NCBI RefSeq assembly: GCF_016623585.1 | Contig: NZ_JAEHFY010000003.1 | Location: 62,001-126,000, forward strand | Reading direction: 5' to 3' | Origin: Pedobacter segetis | Lineage (GTDB): Bacteria > Bacteroidota > Bacteroidia > Sphingobacteriales > Sphingobacteriaceae | DNA length: 64,000 bases | Part shown: positions 46,841 to 55,477 of the stretch, piece after piece | Layout: the number at the start of each line of letters is the position of its first letter | How positions within the stretch are numbered: position 1 is the first letter of the stretch | Notes under the pieces: generated by a model | The model's input: the letters and a program-made list of their open reading frames with translations, nothing else | Databases searched by the model: none | What the model was told of the DNA's origin: nothing | Position numbers and translations under genes: made by a program

Positions 46841-47620
46841 TTAGTCTATGATCTTAAACCTATCGGCATCTTTTAAAAAGGGCATTTCATTTCTGGTTTT
46901 CTCTACCTCATCATGCTGGATGGTAAAAGTGTAAAGGTCTTCTTCGTCTTTTTTATAATAGATAACCTTTCCTTGCGGATCAAGGCATGTTGTGTCTCCG
47001 CTGTAATAGATTTCGTTTCCATCATGCCCAACCCTGTTTAATGCAATAATATAAGATTGGTTTTCTATTGCCCTAGCAGGTATTAATTTTTGCCAATGAT
47101 GGCTGCGTTTTTCTGGCCAGTTTGCAACTACTAAAAGCAGATCATATAGCTCGTGGTGGTTTCTAAGCCAAACAGGGAAACGCAGATCATAACAAATAAC
47201 TGGCATAATTTTCCAGCCGTTCAAATCAACAATTAATCTTTTGCTGCCCGCTGTGAAAACCTCGTCTTCTTTTGCCATCGCAAAAAGATGTTTCTTGTCG
47301 TATTTTTCATAGGTACCGTCTGGTCTCATCCAAATTAGCCTGTTGTAATATTTCTCATTTTCTTTGATAATTAAAGAACCTGTGAGCACCGCATCAAAAC
47401 GTTGTGCTTTTTCATGCATCCATTTCATGGTTTTGCCGTCCATTTCTTGGGCCAGCTCTTTGGCGCTCATGGTAAAGCCAGTATTAAACATTTCTGGCAG
47501 AATGATCAGATCTGTTTTTTCTCTTATCGTATCTAATTTTAATCCTAAGTTTTGTAAATTTTTATCTATGTTTTCCCAAAACAGATAGGTTTGCAAAAGC
47601 GTGATTTTTAGTGGATTCAT
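46841..47620 (-). CDS. Omega-amidase / nitrilase family hydrolase (YafV/Nit2-like)
   Basis: 259 aa C-N hydrolase with the Glu-Lys-Cys triad: Glu43 in LPEMFNTGF, Lys109 in YDKKHLF and Cys143 in VICYDLRFPVW. The family hydrolyses alpha-keto acid amides such as alpha-ketoglutaramate and 2-oxosuccinamate. It lies 18 bp downstream of a methionine/glutamine-type aminotransferase. That enzyme makes alpha-ketoglutaramate when glutamine is the amino donor, which the amidase then removes. The context supports an omega-amidase role. Confidence 0.9.
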   Translation of the reverse strand: MNPLKITLLQTYLFWENIDKNLQNLGLKLDTIREKTDLIILPEMFNTGFTMSAKELAQEMDGKTMKWMHEKAQRFDAVLTGSLIIKENEKYYNRLIWMRPDGTYEKYDKKHLFAMAKEDEVFTAGSKRLIVDLNGWKIMPVICYDLRFPVWLRNHHELYDLLLVVANWPEKRSHHWQKLIPARAIENQSYIIALNRVGHDGNEIYYSGDTTCLDPQGKVIYYKKDEEDLYTFTIQHDEVEKTRNEMPFLKDADRFKIID

Positions 47621-47638
47621 GGTTTTGGTTTTGCTGTT

Positions 47639-48784
47639 TCATATTTTTTTCAAAAGATTGGCTGCTTGTTCTAAAGTTTCGTCTTTTTTAGCGAAACAAA
47701 ACCTTAAGGTTTTAAAATCTGTGTTTCTGCTGTAAAAGCTAGAGTTTGGGATGCTTGCAACTTTAAAATCTTTTACCATTCTCATAGCTAACTCAACGTC
47801 TTTTTCATCACTTATATTTTGATAGCTTACATTCTGAAAGTAAGAACCCTCACAAGGTAAAAGGCTAAAATTGGTTTGTTTTAATAAAGTTCTAAACAGG
47901 TCTCTTTTATTTTGATAAAATTCTGATAGGTTTAACCGTAGATCATGTTTATTGAGGTAGCTATCAATGGCATATTGCATGGGGGTATTAACGCTAAAAA
48001 CCAAAAATTGATGAATTTTTCTAAACTCCTTCATCAGGTTTTCTGGGGCCAGGCAATAACCAATTTTCCAACCGGTACAATGCAAAACTTTCCCGAAACT
48101 GGCGGTAATAAAAGTTCTCTCTTTTAGTTCTGGATATTTAGCTAAGCTTAAATGTTCTTTTTGATCAAAGGTTATTTGCCCGTAAACCTCATCGCTGATA
48201 ATAAATATATCGGTATTATGAGTAATTATTTTCAGTTGCTCAATATCTTCTTTTTTTAATAGCCTACCCGTTGGGTTCTGGGGCGAATTGATGATGATCA
48301 ATTTTGTATTTGCCGTTACCAATTTTTTTACCATGTCCCAATCAATATCAAAAAAGGGAGGTTGCATCTCAAAATATTTTACCAAGCCACCAAATACTTT
48401 AACTGTTGGCGCATAACAATCATAAGCAGGTTCAAAAATTATAGCTTCATCATTGGGTTTAATGATAGTGGCAATTGCGGTGTAAATGGCCTGCGTACCG
48501 CCTGCAGTAACGGTAATTTCTTCTTGTGGCGAGTAATAAGAATCAAACTGGTTTTCTATGAGTTTAGATATGGTTTCCCTGAGGCATAATATGCCAGGCA
48601 TTGGGGCATACTGGTTATTCCCGTTTTTCATTTCTTTGGTTACCATCTTGATCAATTCTGGGTCTATATCAAAATCTGGGAAGCCTTGCGATAGGTTAAT
48701 GGCGTTGTTTTTAACCGCAAGAGCGGTCATTTTAGAAAAAATGGAGTTAGAAGTTTGAGGGAGTTTAGAAGATATTTGGATCAC
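47639..48784 (-). CDS. Methionine aminotransferase (YbdL-like), GTG start
   Basis: 381 aa fold-type I PLP aminotransferase. Key pieces: NLSQGFPDFDID, VTAGGTQAIYTAI, NSPQNPTGRLL (binding Asn), ISDEVYGQITF and the Schiff-base Lys in TASFGKVLHCTGWKIGY. The C-terminus has LRFCFAKKDETLEQA. It uses methionine or its keto acid KMTB, often with glutamine as donor. The start is GTG at 48784, since the family N-terminus MIQISSKLP begins there and the next Met is residue 19. It forms an operon with the omega-amidase, which would pull the transamination forward and help recover methionine. Confidence 0.9.
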   Translation of the reverse strand: MIQISSKLPQTSNSIFSKMTALAVKNNAINLSQGFPDFDIDPELIKMVTKEMKNGNNQYAPMPGILCLRETISKLIENQFDSYYSPQEEITVTAGGTQAIYTAIATIIKPNDEAIIFEPAYDCYAPTVKVFGGLVKYFEMQPPFFDIDWDMVKKLVTANTKLIIINSPQNPTGRLLKKEDIEQLKIITHNTDIFIISDEVYGQITFDQKEHLSLAKYPELKERTFITASFGKVLHCTGWKIGYCLAPENLMKEFRKIHQFLVFSVNTPMQYAIDSYLNKHDLRLNLSEFYQNKRDLFRTLLKQTNFSLLPCEGSYFQNVSYQNISDEKDVELAMRMVKDFKVASIPNSSFYSRNTDFKTLRFCFAKKDETLEQAANLLKKI

Positions 48785-48904
48785 GTAAAGATTTTGGTTG
48801 ATTTGTTTTTCAAAATAAACGTAATTTTTAGCAAAGTGAAACTATTTGCCAAAACATTTGTAAATTTATTTCAAAAGTATTAGAAATTTATCTCGTTTTT
48901 TTTC

Positions 48905-49678
48905 ATGAACCATCAATCAAAAGAAAGTAAGCTCTTTGTAATATTGGGAAGTTTTTTAATTGCCAATGCCATTTTAGCCGAATTTATTGGAGTAAAAATA
49001 TTCTCTGTAGAAGAATCTTTAGGTTTCGCAAAATTTAACCTCAATTTGTTTGGCGTTAACGGGCTTTCTTTCAATATGTCTGCAGGGGTTGTTACTTGGC
49101 CTATCGTTTTCATCATGACAGATATCATCAATGAATATTATGGAACAAAGGGAGTGAAATTTCTATCTTATTTAGCGGCTATTTTAATAGCGTTCGCATT
49201 TTTTGTGGTTTTTGCCGCCATGAGGTTGGTAGGGGCAGATTTTTGGGTTAACCAAACCATTAATGGTGCAAATTTGAACATGAATAATGCTTTTAGCGGT
49301 ATTTTTGGGCAAGGCATGTGGATCATAGCCGGTTCCATTACCGCTTTCCTAATCGGCCAAATTGCAGACGTAAAGATTTTTCATAATATCAAAAATGTAA
49401 CCGGAGACGATAAATTGTGGCTGAGGGCAACAGGATCCACCTTGGTATCTCAGTTAATAGATAGTTTTGTGGTAATTTTTATCGCTTTTTATTTAAACCC
49501 GCAATACCATTGGAGCTGGCAGATGGTTGCTGCAATTGGTTTGGTAAACTATACCTATAAATTTATCGTAGCGTTATTAATGACCCCGATCCTTTACTTG
49601 GTACATGGCATTATTGATAAGTATTTGGGTAAAGAACTTGCCCACCGATTAATGGAAAGTGCAGCAACTGAAAAATAA
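48905..49678 (+). CDS. Queuosine precursor transporter (YhhQ/VUT family)
   Basis: 257 aa membrane protein with about six helices. Family landmarks are LIANAILAEFIGVKIF, WPIVFIMTDIINEYYG, FGQGMWIIAGSITAFLIGQIADV and a late SQLIDSFVVIFIAFY. It imports queuine or preQ1-type precursors for the queuosine modification of tRNA. It is monocistronic; I saw no preQ1 riboswitch in the 120-bp leader and no queuosine biosynthesis gene beside it. Confidence 0.9.
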   Translation: MNHQSKESKLFVILGSFLIANAILAEFIGVKIFSVEESLGFAKFNLNLFGVNGLSFNMSAGVVTWPIVFIMTDIINEYYGTKGVKFLSYLAAILIAFAFFVVFAAMRLVGADFWVNQTINGANLNMNNAFSGIFGQGMWIIAGSITAFLIGQIADVKIFHNIKNVTGDDKLWLRATGSTLVSQLIDSFVVIFIAFYLNPQYHWSWQMVAAIGLVNYTYKFIVALLMTPILYLVHGIIDKYLGKELAHRLMESAATEK

Positions 49679-49695
49679 GGAGCCTTTGTTTTTTA

Positions 49696-50127
49696 CTAGT
49701 TTTCTGATCTTCTGTTTTTTAATTGTTTGATCAACTCTTCCCTAAAATCTCTTTCTGCGGCATAAAGCTCCTTTACCTTTTCTGGTGATAGGATTTCATT
49801 AAACTTGTAGCGGTATTTTTTTTTGAGGTCTAATATTTTGCCATCAAATTTAAAATCATCATCCACGGTTTTGCTAGCATCATCAATATTTTGTGATCTA
49901 GCTTCTTTCTTTTGGCGATTAATGGCCGAAAGATCATCTTGATATTGATTATAAACGGGCCAAAATTTTTGGGACTCTTCTGGTGATAAATCTAGCCTAC
50001 GTGTTAAATATCCTATTTTAATGCTCTCTATATGCCTAGCTTTTTTTTGGTTCCCATTTTGGGCAAAAGTTAAAGAGCTAGAAAGCAGTCCAAAACTCAA
50101 AAGAATGATCCAAAAGTAATATTTCAT
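49696..50127 (-). CDS. Spy/CpxP-like periplasmic protein of an ECF sigma operon
   Basis: 143 aa with a signal peptide (cleavage after SLTFAQ). The mature part is helical and charged. It contains a LTXXQ-like segment LDLSPEESQKFWPVYNQYQDDL and ends with RDFREELIKQLKNRR. Such proteins are annotated in Bacteroidota as sensors of ECF-type sigma factors. It is the last gene of the operon sigma factor, anti-sigma candidate, this gene, separated by 1 bp from the middle gene. It probably senses envelope misfolding. Confidence 0.78.
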   Translation of the reverse strand: MKYYFWIILLSFGLLSSSLTFAQNGNQKKARHIESIKIGYLTRRLDLSPEESQKFWPVYNQYQDDLSAINRQKKEARSQNIDDASKTVDDDFKFDGKILDLKKKYRYKFNEILSPEKVKELYAAERDFREELIKQLKNRRSEN

Positions 50128-50128
50128 T

Positions 50129-50740
50129 TTATGGGGTGTTATTTATTAGTTCCAATATTTCCTCGTCTGTTAAGTTTGATTTATCTGAAGAAAAAGATGG
50201 TTTTTCTGGTAAGTTTTCTATGATTAAAGGAACATCTGCATTATCTGTATGTTGTTTTAAGTAAGATTCAATCTCTTCATCTGGCACCTGCGATAATTGG
50301 TAGCTTAAATTTTTTGTTTGGTGGATGTTCAAATATATCCCGGCAGAAGTCATCAATAAAATACAGGCAGCTGCGGCATATCTAATAAAACTAAACCTAA
50401 TTACTTTAGAAAAACTTTTCTTTTGAGGTTTTACAGCATTTAGGATTTTTAATTTAGCATCTTCAAAATAGCCATCAGGAACCGCAAAATCGGTACTGTT
50501 ATTTTTGATTTTTTCTAGATTTATTTGATTGATGATCTGATTGCTCAAATCGTCAAAATAATTGTGAGGGGTTATAAAGGTATTGATTTTACTTAAGGCG
50601 CTAATTTTTATTTCGCCAATAATTTTGTTGGATAAATCATCAAAATAATTTTCAGGTACTTTAAAAGGGTTTGTTTGATCAATTGCAGCTAAGAGAGGTG
50701 CGCCATTTTCCCGTTCCATATTTTTATCCTCTGTGTTCAT
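50129..50740 (-). CDS. Probable membrane anti-sigma factor with triplicated YFDD motif
   Basis: 203 aa. Three near-repeats in the cytoplasmic N-terminus, about 30 residues apart: FKVPENYFDDLSNKI (26-40), FITPHNYFDDLSNQI (55-69) and FAVPDGYFEDAKLKI (85-99). One membrane helix follows (about 118-138), then a short acidic periplasmic tail. It sits between the ECF sigma gene (33 bp) and the Spy-like gene (1 bp), the usual place for an anti-sigma factor. It has no zinc-binding HxxxCxxC motif, so the assignment rests on context and topology. Confidence 0.7.
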   Translation of the reverse strand: MNTEDKNMERENGAPLLAAIDQTNPFKVPENYFDDLSNKIIGEIKISALSKINTFITPHNYFDDLSNQIINQINLEKIKNNSTDFAVPDGYFEDAKLKILNAVKPQKKSFSKVIRFSFIRYAAAACILLMTSAGIYLNIHQTKNLSYQLSQVPDEEIESYLKQHTDNADVPLIIENLPEKPSFSSDKSNLTDEEILELINNTP

Positions 50741-50773
50741 TTGCTTTTATTGATAGATTATTTGATAAAAGGT

Positions 50774-51322
50774 TTAATCATTAGAAAGTAAATGATGCTC
50801 TATTTTTTTAACAGCTAAATGGTACGAAGCCTTTAAAGCCCCCACACTTGTTCCTAAGATATCAGAAATCTCTTGGAATTTTAAATCGTCGTAATACTTC
50901 ATGTTAAAAACCAACTTTTGTTTTTCTGGTAAGGTAAGTAATGCTTCCTGTAGTTTCTTTTGGATGGCATCTCCGCTAAAATAGTTCTCTTCGTTTAGGT
51001 TCTCGCTTAATTGTTCTCCCAAATCATCAATCGAGATGTTGTTCTTAGCTCTTTTTTTCTTTAAAAAAGTAATACATTCGTTAGTTGCGATGCGGTATAT
51101 CCAGGTATATAGTTGGGAATCTTGCCTAAAATTGATCAAGTTTTTCCAAACTTTTATAAAAACATCTTGAACCAGGTCATCGGCATCATCATGGTTTAAA
51201 ACCATCCTTCTAATATGCCAATAAACTTTCTGTTGATATTTTTCCAATAATAATGAGAAAGACTCATTTCTGGTCTTCTCGTTTTCAAATTTTTGAAGTA
51301 TAAGCGAGTCTTCCACGATCAT
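50774..51322 (-). CDS. ECF RNA polymerase sigma factor (sigma-70 family)
   Basis: 182 aa. Region 2 contains HDDADDLVQDVFIKVWKN and SQLYTWIYRIATNECITFLKKKR, which contact core polymerase and the -10 element. Region 4 is LPEKQKLVFNMKYYDDLKFQEISDILGTSVGALKASYHLAVKKIEHH (in pieces), a helix-turn-helix for the -35. The first gene of a three-gene operon with a probable anti-sigma factor and a Spy-like sensor. The regulon cannot be read from this window. Confidence 0.93.
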   Translation of the reverse strand: MIVEDSLILQKFENEKTRNESFSLLLEKYQQKVYWHIRRMVLNHDDADDLVQDVFIKVWKNLINFRQDSQLYTWIYRIATNECITFLKKKRAKNNISIDDLGEQLSENLNEENYFSGDAIQKKLQEALLTLPEKQKLVFNMKYYDDLKFQEISDILGTSVGALKASYHLAVKKIEHHLLSND

Positions 51323-51382
51323 TTTAAACAGATAAGCCGAAGTTTTAAATACTTCGGCTTAAATTACGCTATGCTGAGCAAA

Positions 51383-52336
51383 TTATTTTCTTTTCATTAC
51401 TTTTTTAACAGCATCAACAATATTGCTGCTATCCAAACCATATTTTTTCATCAACTCTTCTGGTTTCCCGCTTTCGCCAAAACTATCGTTTACGGCAACA
51501 AATTCCATTGGGGTGGGTGTATGGGTTGATAATAACTGAGCAATGCTTTCGCCTAAGCCACCATATCTGTTGTGCTCTTCGCAGGTTACCACACATCCTG
51601 TTTTCTTGGCTGATTTTAAAACAGCCTCTTCATCCAAAGGTTTTATGGTATGTATATTGATGATTTCTACGTTAATCCCCTCTTCTGCTAGTTTTTCGCC
51701 AGCTAATATCGCTTCCCAAACTAAATGGCCTGTAGCAAAAATACTTACATCGGTACCTTCATTAACCATCCACGCTTTACCTATCTCAAATTTTTGATCG
51801 GCAGGAGTAAAAACTGGCACAACAGGGCGACCGAAACGCAAGTAAACAGGGCCGTGAAATTCGGCAATTGCTTCAGTTGCTGCCTTGGTTTGGTTGTAAT
51901 CACAAGGATTGATCACTGTCATGCCGGGAAGCATTTTCATTAAACCTATATCTTCTAAAATTTGGTGGGTGGCACCATCCTCGCCTAGCGTTAAACCGGC
52001 ATGCGACGCACAAATTTTAACGTTCTTATCAGAATAAGCAACAGACTGGCGTATTTGATCGTAAACCCTACCTGTAGAGAAGTTAGCGAAGGTACCAGTG
52101 AAAGGGATTTTCCCGCCAATGGTTAATCCGGCCGCCATACCGATCATATTCGCTTCTGCAATACCCACTTGGATAAAACGATCGGGAAATTCATTAATAA
52201 AATCTTGCATCTTTAATGATCCCACTAAATCTGCACAAAGGGCAACCACTTCTTTATTTTTTTTGCCCGCTGCCAATAAACCGGCACCAAAACCAGAACG
52301 GGTATCTTTTTTTTCTGTATATGTGTATTTTTTCAT
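51383..52336 (-). CDS. Transketolase, C-terminal subunit
   Basis: 317 aa, carrying the Pyr-binding and C-terminal domains of a split transketolase. The conserved catalytic Glu lies in FIQVGIAEANMIGMAAGL, and LTLGEDGATHQILEDIGLM and CEEHNRYGGLGESIA are family landmarks. It works with the N-terminal subunit encoded 100 bp upstream (52437-53282). A weak hairpin AAGCCGAAGT/ACTTCGGCTT (51334-51360) lies beyond its 3' end. Confidence 0.92.
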   Translation of the reverse strand: MKKYTYTEKKDTRSGFGAGLLAAGKKNKEVVALCADLVGSLKMQDFINEFPDRFIQVGIAEANMIGMAAGLTIGGKIPFTGTFANFSTGRVYDQIRQSVAYSDKNVKICASHAGLTLGEDGATHQILEDIGLMKMLPGMTVINPCDYNQTKAATEAIAEFHGPVYLRFGRPVVPVFTPADQKFEIGKAWMVNEGTDVSIFATGHLVWEAILAGEKLAEEGINVEIINIHTIKPLDEEAVLKSAKKTGCVVTCEEHNRYGGLGESIAQLLSTHTPTPMEFVAVNDSFGESGKPEELMKKYGLDSSNIVDAVKKVMKRK

Positions 52337-52436
52337 TATCTATATTTTATGTTAAGACATTAAAGAATGCTTTACAGTTTTTTGTATCTCTTTTTTTTTA
52401 ATTTTTTTGTTAGAGAATGTTTTGCGGTTTGTAAAA

Positions 52437-53282
52437 TTAAAAATCACCGTAGGTTTCTTCTAATTGGCTTAAAGCCTCTCCCAATTGTTTTTCATTAGGG
52501 GCAACGCCATGCCATTTATGTGAGCCTTCCATAAAATCCACACCCTTGCCCATTACTGTTTTCATCAATATCATCACGGGTTTTCCTTTACCAGTTCTTG
52601 TTTTGGCTTCTTCTAAAGCGGTTACTATACCATCCATGTCGTTACCATCAGCATGCATTACGTCCCAGCCAAAAGCAGAGAATTTTTGATGTAGATCTGC
52701 CAAGCCTAAAACCTTATCTGTTGGGCCATCAATCTGTTGGCCATTAACATCTACCGCAGAAATTAAATTATCCACTTTGTTAAACGGGGCAAACATGGCA
52801 GCTTCCCAATTTTGGCCTTCTTGTAATTCGCCATCGCCATGCAAAGAGAAAACCAGAGAATGATCTTTGTTCATTTTTTTTGCTAGGGCAGCTCCAATTG
52901 CAACAGACATTCCCTGGCCTAAAGACCCGGATGCAATCCTTATGCCCGGTAAACCTTCATGAGTGGTTGGGTGGCCTTGTACCCTAGAATTTATTTTTCT
53001 AAATGTTTTTAATTCTTCAACATCGAAATAACCAGATCTAGCCAAAACGCTATAAAAAACCGGCGAGATATGCCCGTTTGATAAAAAGAAAATATCTTCG
53101 CCCTTACCATCCATATTAAATGATGGATCATGTTTCATTATTTTAAAATATAAGGCTACAAAGTAATCTGTACAGCCTAAAGAACCTCCAGGGTGGCCCG
53201 ATTGGCATTCGTAAACCATGCGCAAAATGTCTCTCCTTACTTGTGAGGCCATGCGTTTTAAATCATTGTTATTAAGTGTCAT
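52437..53282 (-). CDS. Transketolase, N-terminal subunit
   Basis: 281 aa, the PP-binding half of a split transketolase. GHPGGSLGCTDYFVALYF, LSNGHISPVFYSVLA, the ThDP/Mg motif LHGDGELQEGQNWEAAMFA and AVDVNGQQIDG are diagnostic. It forms an alpha2beta2 enzyme with the downstream C-terminal subunit. Together with the single-chain enzyme at 37545-39386 the genome has two distinct transketolases. Confidence 0.93.
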   Translation of the reverse strand: MTLNNNDLKRMASQVRRDILRMVYECQSGHPGGSLGCTDYFVALYFKIMKHDPSFNMDGKGEDIFFLSNGHISPVFYSVLARSGYFDVEELKTFRKINSRVQGHPTTHEGLPGIRIASGSLGQGMSVAIGAALAKKMNKDHSLVFSLHGDGELQEGQNWEAAMFAPFNKVDNLISAVDVNGQQIDGPTDKVLGLADLHQKFSAFGWDVMHADGNDMDGIVTALEEAKTRTGKGKPVMILMKTVMGKGVDFMEGSHKWHGVAPNEKQLGEALSQLEETYGDF

Positions 53283-53488
53283 AATTGATAATTGTTAATC
53301 GGACACTAAAGTAATTAATTATGTGGAAAACCCTAATCGCTCGTTAACTTTATGATGTTAACAACATAATGTGGAAAACTTTTGCGATTGTTTATATTTT
53401 TATAAATAATCTTTGTTTATTCGATAGAAAGCATAATTTTTTATTGTTGATAATGTTTATAACTCTACGTTGATAACTTTTTAAACCA

Positions 53489-54253
53489 ATGGAAAAAAAA
53501 TCACAAGAAAATAAGTTCCCAAAGTTTTTTCAAAAAATGAAAATAATAGGTATGGTAACTGGTTTTTTAATGGTGTCTCATTTAGTGCAGGCGCAAACCA
53601 ACGGTTCGGTTGGTATTGGCACTACTGCCCCATATCCTAATGCTGCTTTAGATGTTTCATCTACTACAAAAGGTGTTTTATTCCCTAGGCTATCAGCAAC
53701 GCAAAGAGCAACACTAACGCCGCTTTTAAGTAGTGCAACTGCTTCTGCAGGATTATTAATTTATAATACCGATACTAAAAGATTTAATTACTGGGACGGC
53801 ACTCAATGGAATGATGTTGGTGCAGGTGCAACTGGTGCAGATGGCACTATTTGGTATGCAGGGCAAGGTGTACCTTCTAACACCACTTTGGGCAAGCCAA
53901 ATGATTTTTACTTAGACGGGTTTACAGGTGATGTTTATGCTAAAGATTTCTCTAATACTTGGGTAAGGTTTGGAGGTTCTAACCCTGTAAATCTAAAAAA
54001 CATAAACAGACAAGAAATTAATAAAACCACTTTTAATAGTGTACCTGTTGGGTTTAGCACCCAAACTTTTACCTATATGGGTGCTGCCGTAACCAATGCG
54101 GTGGTGTTTTCGCCAAAAGCTGGTTTCCCTAACGGGGTTATTGTTGCTTATGCTAGGGTTAGTGCGGCAAATACTGTCGAGGTTAAATTCTACAATCCAA
54201 CTGCTGCTGCAATCCCGTTAACTTCATTTGATTACGAAATCGCAATTTTTTAA
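53489..54253 (+). CDS. Exported tail-fibre/collagen-like surface protein
   Basis: 254 aa. A hydrophobic segment with cleavage after HLVQAQ suggests export. The body has NGSVGIGTTAPYPNAALDVSSTTKGVLFPRL, LLIYNTDTKRFNYWDGTQW (both in part) and a short collagen-like GADGTIWYAGQGVPS stretch. These phrases are common in Bacteroidota proteins described as tail-fibre-like or adhesin. No C-terminal type IX sorting domain is visible. It is the first gene of a four-gene plus-strand operon with the CHU_C protein, PorP/SprF and PorE-like proteins, so a surface complex is likely. Confidence 0.75.
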   Translation: MEKKSQENKFPKFFQKMKIIGMVTGFLMVSHLVQAQTNGSVGIGTTAPYPNAALDVSSTTKGVLFPRLSATQRATLTPLLSSATASAGLLIYNTDTKRFNYWDGTQWNDVGAGATGADGTIWYAGQGVPSNTTLGKPNDFYLDGFTGDVYAKDFSNTWVRFGGSNPVNLKNINRQEINKTTFNSVPVGFSTQTFTYMGAAVTNAVVFSPKAGFPNGVIVAYARVSAANTVEVKFYNPTAAAIPLTSFDYEIAIF

Positions 54254-54262
54254 ACCTTACGG

Positions 54263-55477
54263 ATGAAAATAAAGTTTACCTATTCTTTTTTCTCATTCTT
54301 GGTGCTGATTTTTATCGGTAAAGCTGGGCATGCCCAATTTGTGAATAATGGCAGCCCTTTAATTATCCAAAACGGTGCTGTTTTATTTGTTTCTGGAGAT
54401 TTTGTAAACCAATCTAATGCAAGTATCATCAACTTGGGCGATATCACTTTAACCGGTAATTGGATAAATAACGATTCGCAAGGTGCGTTTAATGTTGTTT
54501 CATCGGGCAATGTTAATTTTTTAGGTGCCGATCAAAGCATCGGCGGAAGCCAAAAAACAAATTTTCCCAATGTAGTTTTAGGCGGTACAGGCGTAAAAAA
54601 ATTATTGTTTAGTACCGATATTTTGGGAACGTTAAACTTAACCGATAGAGAATTGGCGGTTGATGCCCAAAATTTATCAATTCTTAAAAACGATGTAGCG
54701 GCCATAACTTTTACTTCTGGGTTTATAAGTACAGATGGCAAAGGTTTTTTGTATAGAAATACCAATATTTCTGATAGTTATGTTTTTCCGCTAGGCTCTA
54801 ATTTAAAAGGATCGTTTATTTACAGGCCTGTAAACATTAAGCCCTTAGATAATGCCAATAATAGTTTTGGTGTTAGTTTTATCAACAACGACCCAACTAC
54901 CGAAGGGTATAACAGACAGCAGAAAAGGTTTGATGTAAATGAGGTTAATCCTAATTATTTTCACATTCTAAACCAAAGGCAAGGTGCTAGTTTAGCCAAT
55001 TTCGACTTTTTTTACAGCACAACAGACGGTAACGTAAATCAATTAGTGAATTGGATCCCGTTTAATTTATGGGAAAAAGCAGGTATTTCTAATCCAAGGC
55101 CGTTTTCTGGTGGTAATGCGCAACTTAATCAAGTAATGACATTTTCATCCCTAAAAAGGGTAAACAATTTGCCAATGTCTTTGGCCAATATTTTAGCCAA
55201 TAACGATCCCATTACTTTCTTTAATAGTTTTTCTCCGGATGGGGATGGCAGAAACGATAGGTGGGAAATCAAAAACATCGATCTTTTCCCAGATAATGAA
55301 TTAACAATTATAAACAGATGGGGGAGCGAGGTATTTAAAGCTAAGAACTATAAAAATAGTGAGGCTTGGGATGGTGCCGGTTTAAATAATGGCACTTATT
55401 TTTATCTGTTAAAAGTTACCGTAAATAGCGAACCGAAAGTTTATAAAGGCTTTATAACCCTATTAAGACATGATTAA
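54263..55477 (+). CDS. Secreted protein with gliding motility-associated (CHU_C, type B) C-terminal sorting domain
   Basis: 404 aa. A signal peptide (ends near GHAQ) is followed by a beta-rich passenger with repeated GNWINND/GSNLKGSFIYRP-type strands. The C-terminal 85 residues hold the CHU_C/T9SS type B signature FFNSFSPDGDGRNDRWEI, then IINRWGSEVFKAKNY and GTYFYLLKV, ending in a GFITLLRHD strand. The domain sends it through the type IX secretion system. It overlaps the next gene (PorP/SprF) by 8 bp, as is usual for type B substrates and their PorP partner. Confidence 0.9.
   Translation: MKIKFTYSFFSFLVLIFIGKAGHAQFVNNGSPLIIQNGAVLFVSGDFVNQSNASIINLGDITLTGNWINNDSQGAFNVVSSGNVNFLGADQSIGGSQKTNFPNVVLGGTGVKKLLFSTDILGTLNLTDRELAVDAQNLSILKNDVAAITFTSGFISTDGKGFLYRNTNISDSYVFPLGSNLKGSFIYRPVNIKPLDNANNSFGVSFINNDPTTEGYNRQQKRFDVNEVNPNYFHILNQRQGASLANFDFFYSTTDGNVNQLVNWIPFNLWEKAGISNPRPFSGGNAQLNQVMTFSSLKRVNNLPMSLANILANNDPITFFNSFSPDGDGRNDRWEIKNIDLFPDNELTIINRWGSEVFKAKNYKNSEAWDGAGLNNGTYFYLLKVTVNSEPKVYKGFITLLRHD

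Noticed and set aside
48785-48904. Possible preQ1 riboswitch before the queuosine transporter gene
   Set aside because: I could not find the required stem and A-rich tail pairing; the leader is plain AT-rich.
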